Assembly (NCBI RefSeq): GCF_020400605.1
Contig: NZ_JAINRD010000003.1
Location: 186,001-250,000, forward strand
Origin: Streptomyces aculeolatus
GTDB taxonomy: Bacteria; Actinomycetota; Actinomycetes; Streptomycetales; Streptomycetaceae
Length of the DNA: 64,000 nucleotides
Reading direction: 5' to 3'
The translations under genes and the position numbers were made by a program. The notes beneath the pieces were generated by a model that was not told the DNA's origin, did no database searches, and was given only the letters and a program-made list of their open reading frames with translations. Positions 45,990 through 54,084 of the stretch are shown in pieces (the first letter of the stretch is position 1; every line of letters starts with the position of its first letter).

Positions 45990-46817
45990 TCAGCCCTTCG
46001 TGGCGCCGGCGGTGATCCCGTCGGCGATCTGGCGCTGGAAGAAGAGGTAGATCACGAGGACCGGGAGTGCGGCGATCAGCACTCCCGCGGCGAAGGTGGG
46101 AATGTCGTCGGAGTACTGTCCGCGCAGCGAGGTGACGCCCACCATGAGCGTGCGGTGTTCGGCGGACGGCATCATCAGCAGGGAGATGAGTACGTCGTTC
46201 CAGCAGAACAGGGCGTTGAGGATGCCGACCGACAGCAGTGCGGGACGGCCGATCGGCAGCATGATCCGCCGGTAGACGCCGTACAGCGTGTTCCCGTCGA
46301 CGCGGGCGGCGTCCACGATCTCCCGCGGGATCCCCGAGTAGTAGCTCGTCATCAGGAAGATCGAGAAGGGGAGGAACTGCGCGACGTAGGCGAGGACCAG
46401 CCCGGGGTAGGTGTCGATGAGGCCGGTGTCGGCCATGACCTGCGCGAGCGGGACCATGACCACCTGGAACGGCACGAACAGCGCCGCGAGGAAGCACAGG
46501 AAGAGCGCCCGTGACCCCCGGAACCGCAGGTGGCTCAGCGCGAAGCCGGCCATCGATCCGATCAGCAGGAGGAGCGCGACGGCTGACGCCACCACGATGA
46601 CGGAGTTGACGAAGTACCGGCCGAGCCCGACGCTCGTCCACGCCGTGGCGATGTTGTCCCAGCGCAGGGAGTCCGCCGGGGAGAACCGGTCGAGGATGTA
46701 GTCGCGGCGGGACTTCATGGCGACGTTGGCGGTGAACACGAGGGGGTAGACCGTCGCGAGGGCGAGAGCCGCCATCGGGACGGCGACCGCCCAGCGCCTC
46801 CGGCGGGGGACGCGCAT
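45990..46817 (-). CDS. Carbohydrate ABC transporter permease, MalG-type
   Basis: 275 residues, six membrane segments. The EAA loop reads SGIPREIVDAARVDGNTLYGVYRRIMLPIGRP (near 185-215), the docking site for the ATPase. ATG 46817 overlaps the stop of the upstream MalF-type permease by one base (TGATG). A longer in-frame stretch upstream is shadow sequence over the other permease. No ATPase gene is present in the operon; Streptomyces commonly use the shared ATPase MsiK for such importers. Confidence 0.94.
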   Translation of the reverse strand: MRVPRRRRWAVAVPMAALALATVYPLVFTANVAMKSRRDYILDRFSPADSLRWDNIATAWTSVGLGRYFVNSVIVVASAVALLLLIGSMAGFALSHLRFRGSRALFLCFLAALFVPFQVVMVPLAQVMADTGLIDTYPGLVLAYVAQFLPFSIFLMTSYYSGIPREIVDAARVDGNTLYGVYRRIMLPIGRPALLSVGILNALFCWNDVLISLLMMPSAEHRTLMVGVTSLRGQYSDDIPTFAAGVLIAALPVLVIYLFFQRQIADGITAGATKG

Positions 46818-47803
46818 CAGTGCTCCCTCCCCGCGCGGCGGAGCAGCCCGATCTGCACCAGCCCCACGACGAGCATGATGAGGAAGAGAACCGTCGAGGC
46901 GGCCGAGGCGAGCGCCGGGCGGTTCAGCTGCCCCTGCTGGATCCAGATGTAGTACTCCGGCAGGTAGGTCGATCCCTCCGGTCCGCCGCTGGTCATCACG
47001 TAGAGCAGACCGAACATCGAGGTCAGCATCCCGATCATGGTGGTCACGAAGACGAACTGGATGGTGCGGGACAGGCCGGGGACGATCACGTGCCGGATGA
47101 CCCGGGCGAGCGACGCGCCGTCCACCCGGGCGGCGTCGAGGAGGGTGGTGTCGAGCGTGGAGAAGCCGGCGAGGAAGACCACCAGCGCCATCCCGAACGT
47201 CGCCCAGATGTGGACGCCGACGACGGTGAACATGGTGACGTCCGGATCGCCGAGCCAGTCGACCGCGCCGATGCCGGCCTTTTCCAGAAGGGAGTTGAGC
47301 GGACCGTCGTAGGCGAGCAGGAGGTTGAAGATCGCGCCGACGATCACCGGCGAGAGCACGGCCGGGAAGAAGTACACGCTCCGGAAGAGCCGGTGCCCCG
47401 GCACCCGCAGGAAGAGGAAGGTCGCCAGCATGCCGGGGATCGCCACCGCGACGGGGAGCAGCAGCACCAGCAGGCCGACGTTCCCCAACGCGGTGCGGAA
47501 GAGCGGGTCGTCGACGAGTTCGGCGTAGTTGTCCAGGCCGACCGAGGTCCCGTCGCGCGCGCCGTCGCCGGTGAAGGAGTAGTTCACGCCCAGGAGCAGC
47601 GGCCACAGCCGCAGCGTCGCGACGACCAGGACGGCCGGGGCCACCAGGACGTAGGGCGCGAGGCGCTCCGCACGCTGTGCGCCGAAAGCACGCGGCGAGC
47701 CCGTCCCCGCGCTCGCACCCTGTGCGCGCCACGGGGTCTTCGTCCTCCCGGTCCGCTCGGCACCGGGCCGGCCGGCCGTCGGCTGCGCGCCCCCGACCAG
47801 CAC
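46817..47803 (-). CDS. Carbohydrate ABC transporter permease, MalF-type
   Basis: 328 residues with an N-terminal hydrophilic extension (about 1-45) and six membrane segments. The EAA motif is LLDAARVDGASLARVIRHVIVPGL in a shortened form near 205-230. I placed the start at GTG 47803, four bases after the lipoprotein stop; the frame reads further upstream over the lipoprotein gene, which is not credible. It pairs with the MalG-type permease through a one-base overlap. Confidence 0.9.
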   Translation of the reverse strand: MLVGGAQPTAGRPGAERTGRTKTPWRAQGASAGTGSPRAFGAQRAERLAPYVLVAPAVLVVATLRLWPLLLGVNYSFTGDGARDGTSVGLDNYAELVDDPLFRTALGNVGLLVLLLPVAVAIPGMLATFLFLRVPGHRLFRSVYFFPAVLSPVIVGAIFNLLLAYDGPLNSLLEKAGIGAVDWLGDPDVTMFTVVGVHIWATFGMALVVFLAGFSTLDTTLLDAARVDGASLARVIRHVIVPGLSRTIQFVFVTTMIGMLTSMFGLLYVMTSGGPEGSTYLPEYYIWIQQGQLNRPALASAASTVLFLIMLVVGLVQIGLLRRAGREH

Positions 47804-47807
47804 GGGG

Positions 47808-49070
47808 TCAGCCCTTCCGGTCGGAGTCGGCCAGTTGCTCCAGCGCCTCGTCGACGCCGGTCGACCCGCTGAGTATCTGCTGCGAGAGCCTTCCCAGCAG
47901 ATCCAGCGTCTCGGTGGAGAGCGCGACGTGCAGTGCCGGTTTGCCGGCACCGATCTCCGAGGTGATCGCGGACAGCGCCGCGCCGCCGTCCGACACGTCG
48001 ACGGTGGTGTCGGAGACGACCGCGCCGGCGTCGGCGTAGAACGCCTGGAGCGCGTCCTTCGAGGTCAGGGAGCGCACCAGGTCCGCGGCCAGGGCCGGCT
48101 TCTTCGTCCACTTCGCGACCGCGTAGCCGATTCCGCCGTCGTACGGCAGGACTGGCTCGGCGCCGGCCTCGGCACGCGGGGCCGGCATGACCCCGATGTC
48201 GTCCGGGTCCAGAAACTCGCCGAAGTCCTTCCAGTGCCCGACGTCCGACATCAGCCCGACGATGTGGGCTGCCTCGCCGGACTGGAAGAGGGCGAAGGCG
48301 TCGTTGAACAGTGCGGTCGAGTTGGCCCCGTCGTTGTTCAGGCCGGCGTCACCCGTCTCCTTCCAGAGTTCGAAGAGCCGCCGCACGCGGGGGGAGTTCC
48401 AGTCCCGGTCACCGGCGATCCAGGCGTCGTACTCGCGCGGAGTGAGGACGCCAGGGCCCAGGCCGGAGAGGAAGAACTGGATGCCGAAGCCCTCCTTGTT
48501 CCCGAGGGCGAGGCAACTGGCGTCCGTCGCCTCGGTGATGGCTTCGCAGTCGTCGGTGAACTCCCTCCACGTGGTCGCCGGGCTGTCGGGGTCGAGCCCG
48601 GCCTCCTCGTAGAGCGCCTTGTTGTAGTAGAGGGGGTGGCCCTGCAGCGTCACCGGTGCGGCGTAGGTCTTGCCCTTTGCGGTGAAGGCTTCCCAGCCGG
48701 CGAGCCGCTGCCTGTCCCCGGTGACGTAGTCGTCGAGGGGAAGGAGGGCGTCCGCGCGGTCGCGTATCTGGCCGCCGCCGTTGAAGAGCATGACGTCGGG
48801 GCCCTTGCCGGCCTGAATGGCCGTGCCGAGCAGGGTGTAGTACTGGTCGAAGGGCTGGGCCACGAACTCGACCGTCACGTCGGGGTGCTCCGCGGCGAAG
48901 TCGGCTTTCGCCTGCTCGATGTAGGAGGCGGCCGTCTCTTCGCCGGACTTCCAGTCCCAGACCACGAGTGTGCCGTCCGCGGTGCCGGACGACGAGCCGG
49001 AGCCCGCGCTGCCGCAGCCGGACAGCAGCCCGGCGACCAGGACGACCGACCACAGTGCTGGCCGCTTCAT
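47808..49070 (-). CDS. Sugar-binding lipoprotein of the ABC transporter
   Basis: About 420 residues, family-1 extracellular solute-binding protein. The lipobox GLLSGC makes Cys19 the lipidated residue; the body has binding-protein motifs (VVWDWKSGEETAAS, GKGPDVMLFNGGG, GHPLYYNKALYEEAGLDP, PYDGGIGYAVAKWTKKP). ATG 49070 has GGAGAG eight bases upstream; an in-frame GTG at 49079 abuts that site and is less likely. First gene of a five-gene operon (binding protein, two permeases, enolase-type enzyme, beta-helix protein) divergent from a GntR gene. Confidence 0.92.
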   Translation of the reverse strand: MKRPALWSVVLVAGLLSGCGSAGSGSSSGTADGTLVVWDWKSGEETAASYIEQAKADFAAEHPDVTVEFVAQPFDQYYTLLGTAIQAGKGPDVMLFNGGGQIRDRADALLPLDDYVTGDRQRLAGWEAFTAKGKTYAAPVTLQGHPLYYNKALYEEAGLDPDSPATTWREFTDDCEAITEATDASCLALGNKEGFGIQFFLSGLGPGVLTPREYDAWIAGDRDWNSPRVRRLFELWKETGDAGLNNDGANSTALFNDAFALFQSGEAAHIVGLMSDVGHWKDFGEFLDPDDIGVMPAPRAEAGAEPVLPYDGGIGYAVAKWTKKPALAADLVRSLTSKDALQAFYADAGAVVSDTTVDVSDGGAALSAITSEIGAGKPALHVALSTETLDLLGRLSQQILSGSTGVDEALEQLADSDRKG

Positions 49071-49125
49071 GTCGATCACTCTCCGTTGCTGCCGGAAGAC
49101 GGCGGGCCATCGCCGATGGCTCGGA

Positions 49126-49172
49126 AACGTAACTCGTATGACGTATTACGTCAATGCCTCGTCACGTATGAT
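49126..49172. promoter_or_regulatory. Divergent promoter with GntR operator TGACGTATTACGTCA
   Basis: A 15-bp palindrome TGACGTA-T-TACGTCA lies at 49139-49153. On the minus strand TTGACG (49154-49149) and TACGTT (49131-49126) with a 17-base spacer form a good sigma-70-type promoter for the ABC operon, and the palindrome covers the -35. On the plus strand TATGAT at 49167-49172 can serve as -10 for the GntR gene. This is a textbook repressor layout. Confidence 0.75.
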
Positions 49173-49221
49173 TGGCCGTCTAGTCATGGCGCCGCGTGGT
49201 CGCGGGGCCGCCGGAGGAACC

Positions 49222-49992
49222 ATGACGACATCCGAGTCAGCAGCCCGGAGCAGCTCCCCGCCGCCCACCTGGGCACAACGACCGGCGAGCCTCGCCAGGG
49301 CGGTCACGGCCGAGCTGGTGGGACGCATCGTCCGCGGGGAGCACCCGCCGGGAACGCCGCTGCCCCCCGAGCCCGCTCTCTGCGAGGCATTCGCCGTGAG
49401 CCGGACCGTCGTCCGGGAAGCCGTGAAGGTGCTGCAGGAGAAGGGGCTCGTACAGGTCCGGCAGGGTTCCGGAACCATGGTGACCGCCCCTTCGGCGTGG
49501 AACATGCTCGACGAGCAGGTCCTGACCGCGAGCATCGCCCAGGACGAGAGCCTGGAGATCCTCGACGACCTCGTCGTCACGCGGCGCCTGCTGGAGTCCG
49601 ACATGGCCAACGTCGCCGCCAGGCTGGCCACTCCGGAAGTCGTCGACCAGTTGCGCACGCTGGTGGACCGGATGGACGAGCTGGTCGACGACCACGTCAC
49701 ATATGCCGAACACGACCGCGCCTTCCACGACGTGATCATGCAGTCGTCGGGGAACCGCATCGCGCGTGGAGTGGTGCGCGCGCTGGAGAGTCAGGTCGTC
49801 AACACCGCGCGGTACATGGGGCATCCGGAGCGTGCCATGTGCGTCGCGTCCAACCGCGGCCACCGCCGCATCTACGAGCGCATCGCCGCACACGATCCGG
49901 GCGGCGCCGCCGAGGCGGTGTTCACCCACATCACCGAAGCCTGGCTCGTCCGCCGCCGCGCGCCGGGCGACCCGGTGCGACTGGAACGCTGA
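49222..49992 (+). CDS. GntR-family (FadR subgroup) regulator of the ABC operon
   Basis: 256 residues. Winged HTH at about 25-90 (RIVRGEHPPGTPLPPEPALCEAFAVSRTVVREAVKVLQEKGLVQVRQGSGTMV region) and a C-terminal FCD domain (about 110-235) with metal-binding-type acidic/His residues (DRAFHDVIMQSSGNRIA, HRRIYERIAAHDP). ATG 49222 is preceded closely by GGAGGAACC; an ATG at 49186 lacks a site. FCD regulators usually bind carboxylic or sugar acids, which fits the enolase-type enzyme in the divergent operon. Confidence 0.9.
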   Translation: MTTSESAARSSSPPPTWAQRPASLARAVTAELVGRIVRGEHPPGTPLPPEPALCEAFAVSRTVVREAVKVLQEKGLVQVRQGSGTMVTAPSAWNMLDEQVLTASIAQDESLEILDDLVVTRRLLESDMANVAARLATPEVVDQLRTLVDRMDELVDDHVTYAEHDRAFHDVIMQSSGNRIARGVVRALESQVVNTARYMGHPERAMCVASNRGHRRIYERIAAHDPGGAAEAVFTHITEAWLVRRRAPGDPVRLER

Positions 49993-50020
49993 GAGCTGCC
50001 CCGTAAGGCACGGGCCGCTG

Positions 50021-50040
50021 CGGCGGCCCGCGTCCGCGAG
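50021..50040. terminator. Hairpin between GntR and GH95 genes
   Basis: CGGGCCGC (50021-50028) and GCGGCCCG (50033-50040) form an 8-bp stem with a 4-base loop in the 63-base gap between convergent genes. Confidence 0.7.
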
Positions 50041-50055
50041 CGGGCGAGCGGGCGT

Positions 50056-52506
50056 TCACGCCACGTCCCCGCGACGCCGCGATCCCAGGGCGTGCGCACG
50101 GTACGTGTGTCCGGACCGGGCGGCGAACTCGATCAGGTCCGGCTCGGGCTGCTCGGGCCGGACCGGCTCGCCACCGGTCAGATCGAGGACCTCGTAGCCG
50201 CCGAGGAACATCTGGCTGCGGACTCTCACCGCTCCTTCGCGGTCGGGTGTGAGGGAGAGCCGCGTGGCCCGGCCGCCGGTCCACGCGGCGCCGACCGTGT
50301 GACCGCCGCGTCCGCGCAGCCCCTCGACCGTCCCGTCGGGCCAGGCCGGCGGAAGTGCGGGCAGCAGGTGCAGTTCGCCGTGGTGGCTGTGCAGCAGCAT
50401 CTCGGCGATGCCGGACGTCGCGCCGAAGTTGCCGTCGATCTGGAACGGCGGGTGCAGGTCGAACATGTTGGGCGCGAGCCTGTCCGGTGTCACGAGGTCG
50501 CGGATCAGGTCGTGGGCCCGGCCGCCCTCTTCCATGCGCGCCCAGAAATTGATCTTCCAGGCCAGTGACCAGCCCGTTCCGTCGTCGCCGCGCAGCTCCA
50601 GGGTCCGGCGGGCGGCCTCGAACAATTCGGGCGTGCCGCGCTTGCTGATCTGGTTGCCGGGGTGCAGGCCGTAGAGGTGGGAGACGTGCCGGTGGAACTG
50701 CTCGGTCTCCGTCCAGTCGTGGAGCCACTCCTGGATGTTGCCGCGGGCGCCGATCCTCATCGGCGCCAGCCGCTCCCGGGCCGCCAGGACCTGCCCGCGG
50801 AAGTCGGCGTCCACGCCCAGGATCTCGCCGGCCCGCGCGCAGCCGTCGAACAGGTCACGCAGGATCTGCATGTCCATGGTGGGCCCCGCGCAGACGGAGG
50901 CGTTCGGGTGGTGGGCGAGCTCCGGCGAGTTGGACGGGTTGGTGACCAGCCGTCCCAGGTCCGGTTCGGCCACCAGCGTGTCGAGGAAGAACTGCGCGGC
51001 ACCCTTCACCGCGGGGTAGTTGGCGCGCAGGAAGTCGACGTCGCCGGTGTACTGATAGTGATCCCAGACCATGGTGGCAAGCCATGCCCCGCCGGTCTGC
51101 CACATGCCCCAGAACGCCCCGTCCACGACCGATGTCCCGCGCCACGCGTCGGTGTTGTGGTGCGTGACCCAGCCGCGGGCGCCGTACTGCGCCTGTGCCG
51201 TGCGGGCGCCGGTCACCGTGAGGTCGTCGATCATGTCGAACACCGGCTCGCAGCACTCGGAGAGGTTCGTCGGGCCGGCCGGCCAGTAGTTCATCGGCAG
51301 GTTGGCGTTGAGGGTGTACTTCGAGTCCCACGGCGGGGCCATCTGCTCGTTCCAGATGCCCTGGAGGTTGGCCGGCTGGGTGCCGGGCCGCGAGGAGGAG
51401 ATCAGCAGGTACCGGCCGTACTGGAAGAGCAGCGCGGAGAACTGCGGGTCGTCGGCACCGCCGTGTTGCGCGATCCGGACGTCCGTGGGCTGATCGGCCG
51501 CCGCGGTGCGGCCGAGGTCGATCGTGGTCCGGCCGAACAGCGCCTGGTAGTCGGCCACATGCCGGCTGCGGAGGTCGTCGTACGAGCTGCCCTGTGCGGC
51601 GTCGAGGTGCCGGCGGGCGATGCCGCGGTAGTCGCCGCCCGCGTCCCGGTAGTCGACGTAGCTGGTGCCGACGGAGACCAGCAGCGTGACGCTGTCGGCG
51701 CCGGCCACCCGGAGCGTGCCGCCCGAGCCGGATACCGTGCCGCCCTGGGCAACGGCTCTGGCCAGTGCGAGGAACCGCACCGACCCGGCTATGCCCTCCA
51801 TGCTGCCCGAGATCCCTTCCAGCGCGATCGTCGTTCCGTCGGGGCTGGATACCGAGGCGCTCTGCGGGCTGGCGAACGCGGCCGTGAACGAGATCGAACC
51901 GGGCGCATCGGCGGTCAGGCGCATGACAATCACCTGGTCCGGTGCGCTGGCGATCACCTCGCGTTGGAACCGCACGCCGTTGGCCACGTAGGTCACCGCG
52001 GTGGTCGCGGTGGTGAGGTCGAGCCACCGCCGGTACCCCGATGTCGTGCCGCTGCCGGGCAGGGCCAGGGTGAGGTCGCCGACAGGCTGGTAGGCCAGCT
52101 CTCCGGCCGGCCGCCCGAGCATCGTGCGGTCGATCAGCGACTGCGCCTGTTCCCACTGCCCGTCGAAGACCAGTTGCCGGATCTGCGGCAGCGCGTCGGC
52201 ACCCCCCGGGTTGGCCGGGTCGTACGGTCCGCCCGCCCAGAGCGTGTCCTCGTTGAGCTGGAGCCGCTCGGTGCCGACGTTCCCGAAGACCATGGCGCCG
52301 AGGCGGCCGGCCCCGACCGGCAGCGCACGCAGCCAGTCCGAGCCCGCCGGTTCGTCGTACCACAGCGCCAGGTCGCCGACCGCCCGCACTTCGGGGGGTG
52401 CGGCCGAGTCGGCACGGGCGGCAGCCGTCCACGGGACGGGCATCATGACGGCTCCGGTGCCCGCGGTGCCGAGCCTGATCATCTCCCTGCGCGTCAGTCT
52501 CCGCAT
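50056..52506 (-). CDS. Tat-exported GH95 glycosidase (alpha-L-fucosidase family), copy 2
   Basis: 816 residues. Twin-arginine motif TRREMI at 5-10. Same GH95 catalytic set as copy 1 but divergent sequence: YTLNANLPMNYWPA (Asn-x-Asn), NPSNSPELAH (Glu), HVSHLYGLHPGNQISK, GTGWSLAWKINFW and QIDGNFGATSG (Asp). Activities in the family are alpha-1,2-L-fucosidase and alpha-L-galactosidase on xyloglucan or pectin side chains. ATG 52506 has GGAGG six bases upstream. Divergent from a GntR gene across 482 bases holding matched palindromes, so it has its own dedicated regulator, unlike copy 1. Confidence 0.93.
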   Translation of the reverse strand: MRRLTRREMIRLGTAGTGAVMMPVPWTAAARADSAAPPEVRAVGDLALWYDEPAGSDWLRALPVGAGRLGAMVFGNVGTERLQLNEDTLWAGGPYDPANPGGADALPQIRQLVFDGQWEQAQSLIDRTMLGRPAGELAYQPVGDLTLALPGSGTTSGYRRWLDLTTATTAVTYVANGVRFQREVIASAPDQVIVMRLTADAPGSISFTAAFASPQSASVSSPDGTTIALEGISGSMEGIAGSVRFLALARAVAQGGTVSGSGGTLRVAGADSVTLLVSVGTSYVDYRDAGGDYRGIARRHLDAAQGSSYDDLRSRHVADYQALFGRTTIDLGRTAAADQPTDVRIAQHGGADDPQFSALLFQYGRYLLISSSRPGTQPANLQGIWNEQMAPPWDSKYTLNANLPMNYWPAGPTNLSECCEPVFDMIDDLTVTGARTAQAQYGARGWVTHHNTDAWRGTSVVDGAFWGMWQTGGAWLATMVWDHYQYTGDVDFLRANYPAVKGAAQFFLDTLVAEPDLGRLVTNPSNSPELAHHPNASVCAGPTMDMQILRDLFDGCARAGEILGVDADFRGQVLAARERLAPMRIGARGNIQEWLHDWTETEQFHRHVSHLYGLHPGNQISKRGTPELFEAARRTLELRGDDGTGWSLAWKINFWARMEEGGRAHDLIRDLVTPDRLAPNMFDLHPPFQIDGNFGATSGIAEMLLHSHHGELHLLPALPPAWPDGTVEGLRGRGGHTVGAAWTGGRATRLSLTPDREGAVRVRSQMFLGGYEVLDLTGGEPVRPEQPEPDLIEFAARSGHTYRAHALGSRRRGDVA

Positions 52507-52988
52507 CGTGATCCTCCACTGAGTCCTGGCAGAGTCCCGGCGGTTCTCGTCACCCAGGCGACCGGGCGGGCGACGGCAACGCCGCACCGACGGCCCCTGC
52601 CGGCACGGTTCAGTACGCGAAAGGCACGGCCAACGCAGCCTCAGCGGGCATGCGACGCCGCGTACGCGACACGCACCCGCGGCCTCCGGTTCATCCGGGC
52701 CCGCATCCGGTCGGCCCGGGCCTGTCCGATGGCGCTCACCACCGGCCACCTCCGGTCCGCCGATGACCTCGTCGGGCGTGACACGCGGGAGACATTAAAT
52801 GTCCGAGGACACCAACGCAACCCCTCCCACGCAGACTTCGACCACATAAAAGGGCTGTATCGCTCTTTACGCACCAGATAAGCCGGATCTCACCGCGTGG
52901 TGCCGCGCTCCATCGACGGCTCGACTGCCTGGACATCAGATGTATCGTGCCTCGCATTATCCGGAAGGCCGAGGCTGGAGGCCGAGCG
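52507..52988. promoter_or_regulatory. GH95/GntR intergenic region with two ACAT-NNN-ATGT operators
   Basis: 482 bases without a gene. Two palindromes of one class: ACATTAAATGT at 52792-52802 (extended GACATTAAATGTC, 13 bp perfect) and ACATCAGATGT at 52933-52943 (perfect around a central A). Their centres are 141 bases apart. They are the likely sites of the adjacent GntR protein, one nearer each gene, and looping is possible. The segment 52507-52780 shows no clear signal. Confidence 0.65.
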
Positions 52989-53708
52989 ATGTCACTGACC
53001 GACAAGGCGATCACGCGGATTCGGGAGCTGATCGCTTCGGGAGAGCTCCCGCCGGGCGCGAAGCTGCCGCCGGAGCAGCAGCTGGCCGCGGAACTGGGCC
53101 TGTCCCGGGGGCTGATGCGCGAGGCGGTCAAGGCACTGGTCGTCGCACGGGTGCTGGAGATCCGCAGGGGCGACGGCACGTACGTCACGACCCTGGAGCC
53201 GAGGGTGCTGCTCGAAGGCCTGGGCTCCGCGGTCGAACTCCTCCAGGGCGACACCCTGCTGGAGCTCACCGAGGTGCGCCGGCTCTTCGAGCCGGTCGCC
53301 ACCGGTCTGGCCGCCACCCGCATCTCGGCCGGCGAACTCGCCGGAGTGGCAGGGCACCTGGCGGCCATGCGCGCGGCCAGGGACGACGTCGAGCTGCTCA
53401 ACAAGCACGACGCGGCCTTCCACCAGGCCGTCGCCTCCGCCACGGGCAACCAGACGCTGGCGAGCCTGCTGGAGGGGATCTCCGGCCGGACCGTACGGGC
53501 CCGGGTCTGGCGCGGGATGGTCGACGGGGACGTCGCCGACCGGACACTCGCCCAGCACCAGGAGATCTACGACGCGCTGGCCGCCGGAGACGCCGCGCTC
53601 GCCGAGGCCGCTGCGCTCATCCACGTCAGCACCACCGAGGCGTGGCTCCGCAGACACCTCGCGCCCACCGCGAAGGACGCGTCGCGCCCGGAGCCCGCGC
53701 CCCGTTGA
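52989..53708 (+). CDS. GntR-family (FadR subgroup) regulator next to GH95
   Basis: 239 residues. Winged HTH near 5-70 (IRELIASGELPPGAKLPPEQQLAAELGLSRGLMREAVKAL region, RRGDGTYVTTLEP wing) and an FCD effector domain (about 90-225; KHDAAFHQAVASATGNQTLASLLE, HQEIYDALAAGDAA). ATG 52989 has GGAGG seven bases upstream; the in-frame ATG upstream at 52947 is weaker. Probably represses GH95 copy 2 and itself through the ACAT-NNN-ATGT sites. Confidence 0.9.
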   Translation: MSLTDKAITRIRELIASGELPPGAKLPPEQQLAAELGLSRGLMREAVKALVVARVLEIRRGDGTYVTTLEPRVLLEGLGSAVELLQGDTLLELTEVRRLFEPVATGLAATRISAGELAGVAGHLAAMRAARDDVELLNKHDAAFHQAVASATGNQTLASLLEGISGRTVRARVWRGMVDGDVADRTLAQHQEIYDALAAGDAALAEAAALIHVSTTEAWLRRHLAPTAKDASRPEPAPR

Positions 53709-53755
53709 CGCCCTGCGGCAGCACCCGTCCACAGCCACGGCACCCGAGTGCGACT

Positions 53756-53766
53756 CGAAAATTTCG
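53756..53766. promoter_or_regulatory. CGAAAATTTCG xylanase-type cis-element
   Basis: Perfect CGAAA-A-TTTCG, 32 bases upstream of the TTGACG -35 of the hydrolase/GH10 transcript. Same motif class as at 34349 and 59380. It lies in the first part of the 376-base gap between the GntR and hydrolase genes. Confidence 0.6.
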
Positions 53767-53797
53767 ACCGGGTAACCGAATCATTTCAGCGAAGGGG

Positions 53798-53865
53798 TTG
53801 ACGCACCGCCTTCACCCCCTCACCATCCTTGTCTGAGAGTTCGACCATAGTTCGATATGTCGAAC
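53798..53865 (+). promoter_or_regulatory. Promoter and downstream operator for the esterase/GH10 genes
   Basis: TTGACG (53798-53803), 17-base spacer, CACCAT (53821-53826), followed by a 26-bp operator-like block at 53840-53865 ending in the inverted repeat GTTCGA-TATG-TCGAAC. The block is 21/26 identical to one placed the same way downstream of the GH62 promoter (59690-59715). The leader to the start codon is about 250 bases. The region 53866-54084 holds nothing else recognised. Confidence 0.65.
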
Positions 53866-54084
53866 GCTCGGGGCCTCTTCGTCCTGCGTGATCCCGCAGG
53901 CCGCCGCGCACGACTGCACGCGCACAGCCAGTTCTTTCGTTCCGGTGAGGCTCTCCCCGCGCACGTCCGGGCTCTCGGACAGTTCGAGGGACACACGACG
54001 CCTGCGTGGCGGGCCCCCGGTGAACCGCCCCGGGACGCCCCGGCGTCCGCCTCGCAGTCCTTCCCCCCACAGGAGTGTCCTCGA

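Noticed and set aside
53857..54084. N-terminal extension of the cutinase-like hydrolase
   Set aside because: The earlier ATG lies inside the operator palindrome and has no ribosome site; the extension precedes a normal signal peptide that begins at 54085.
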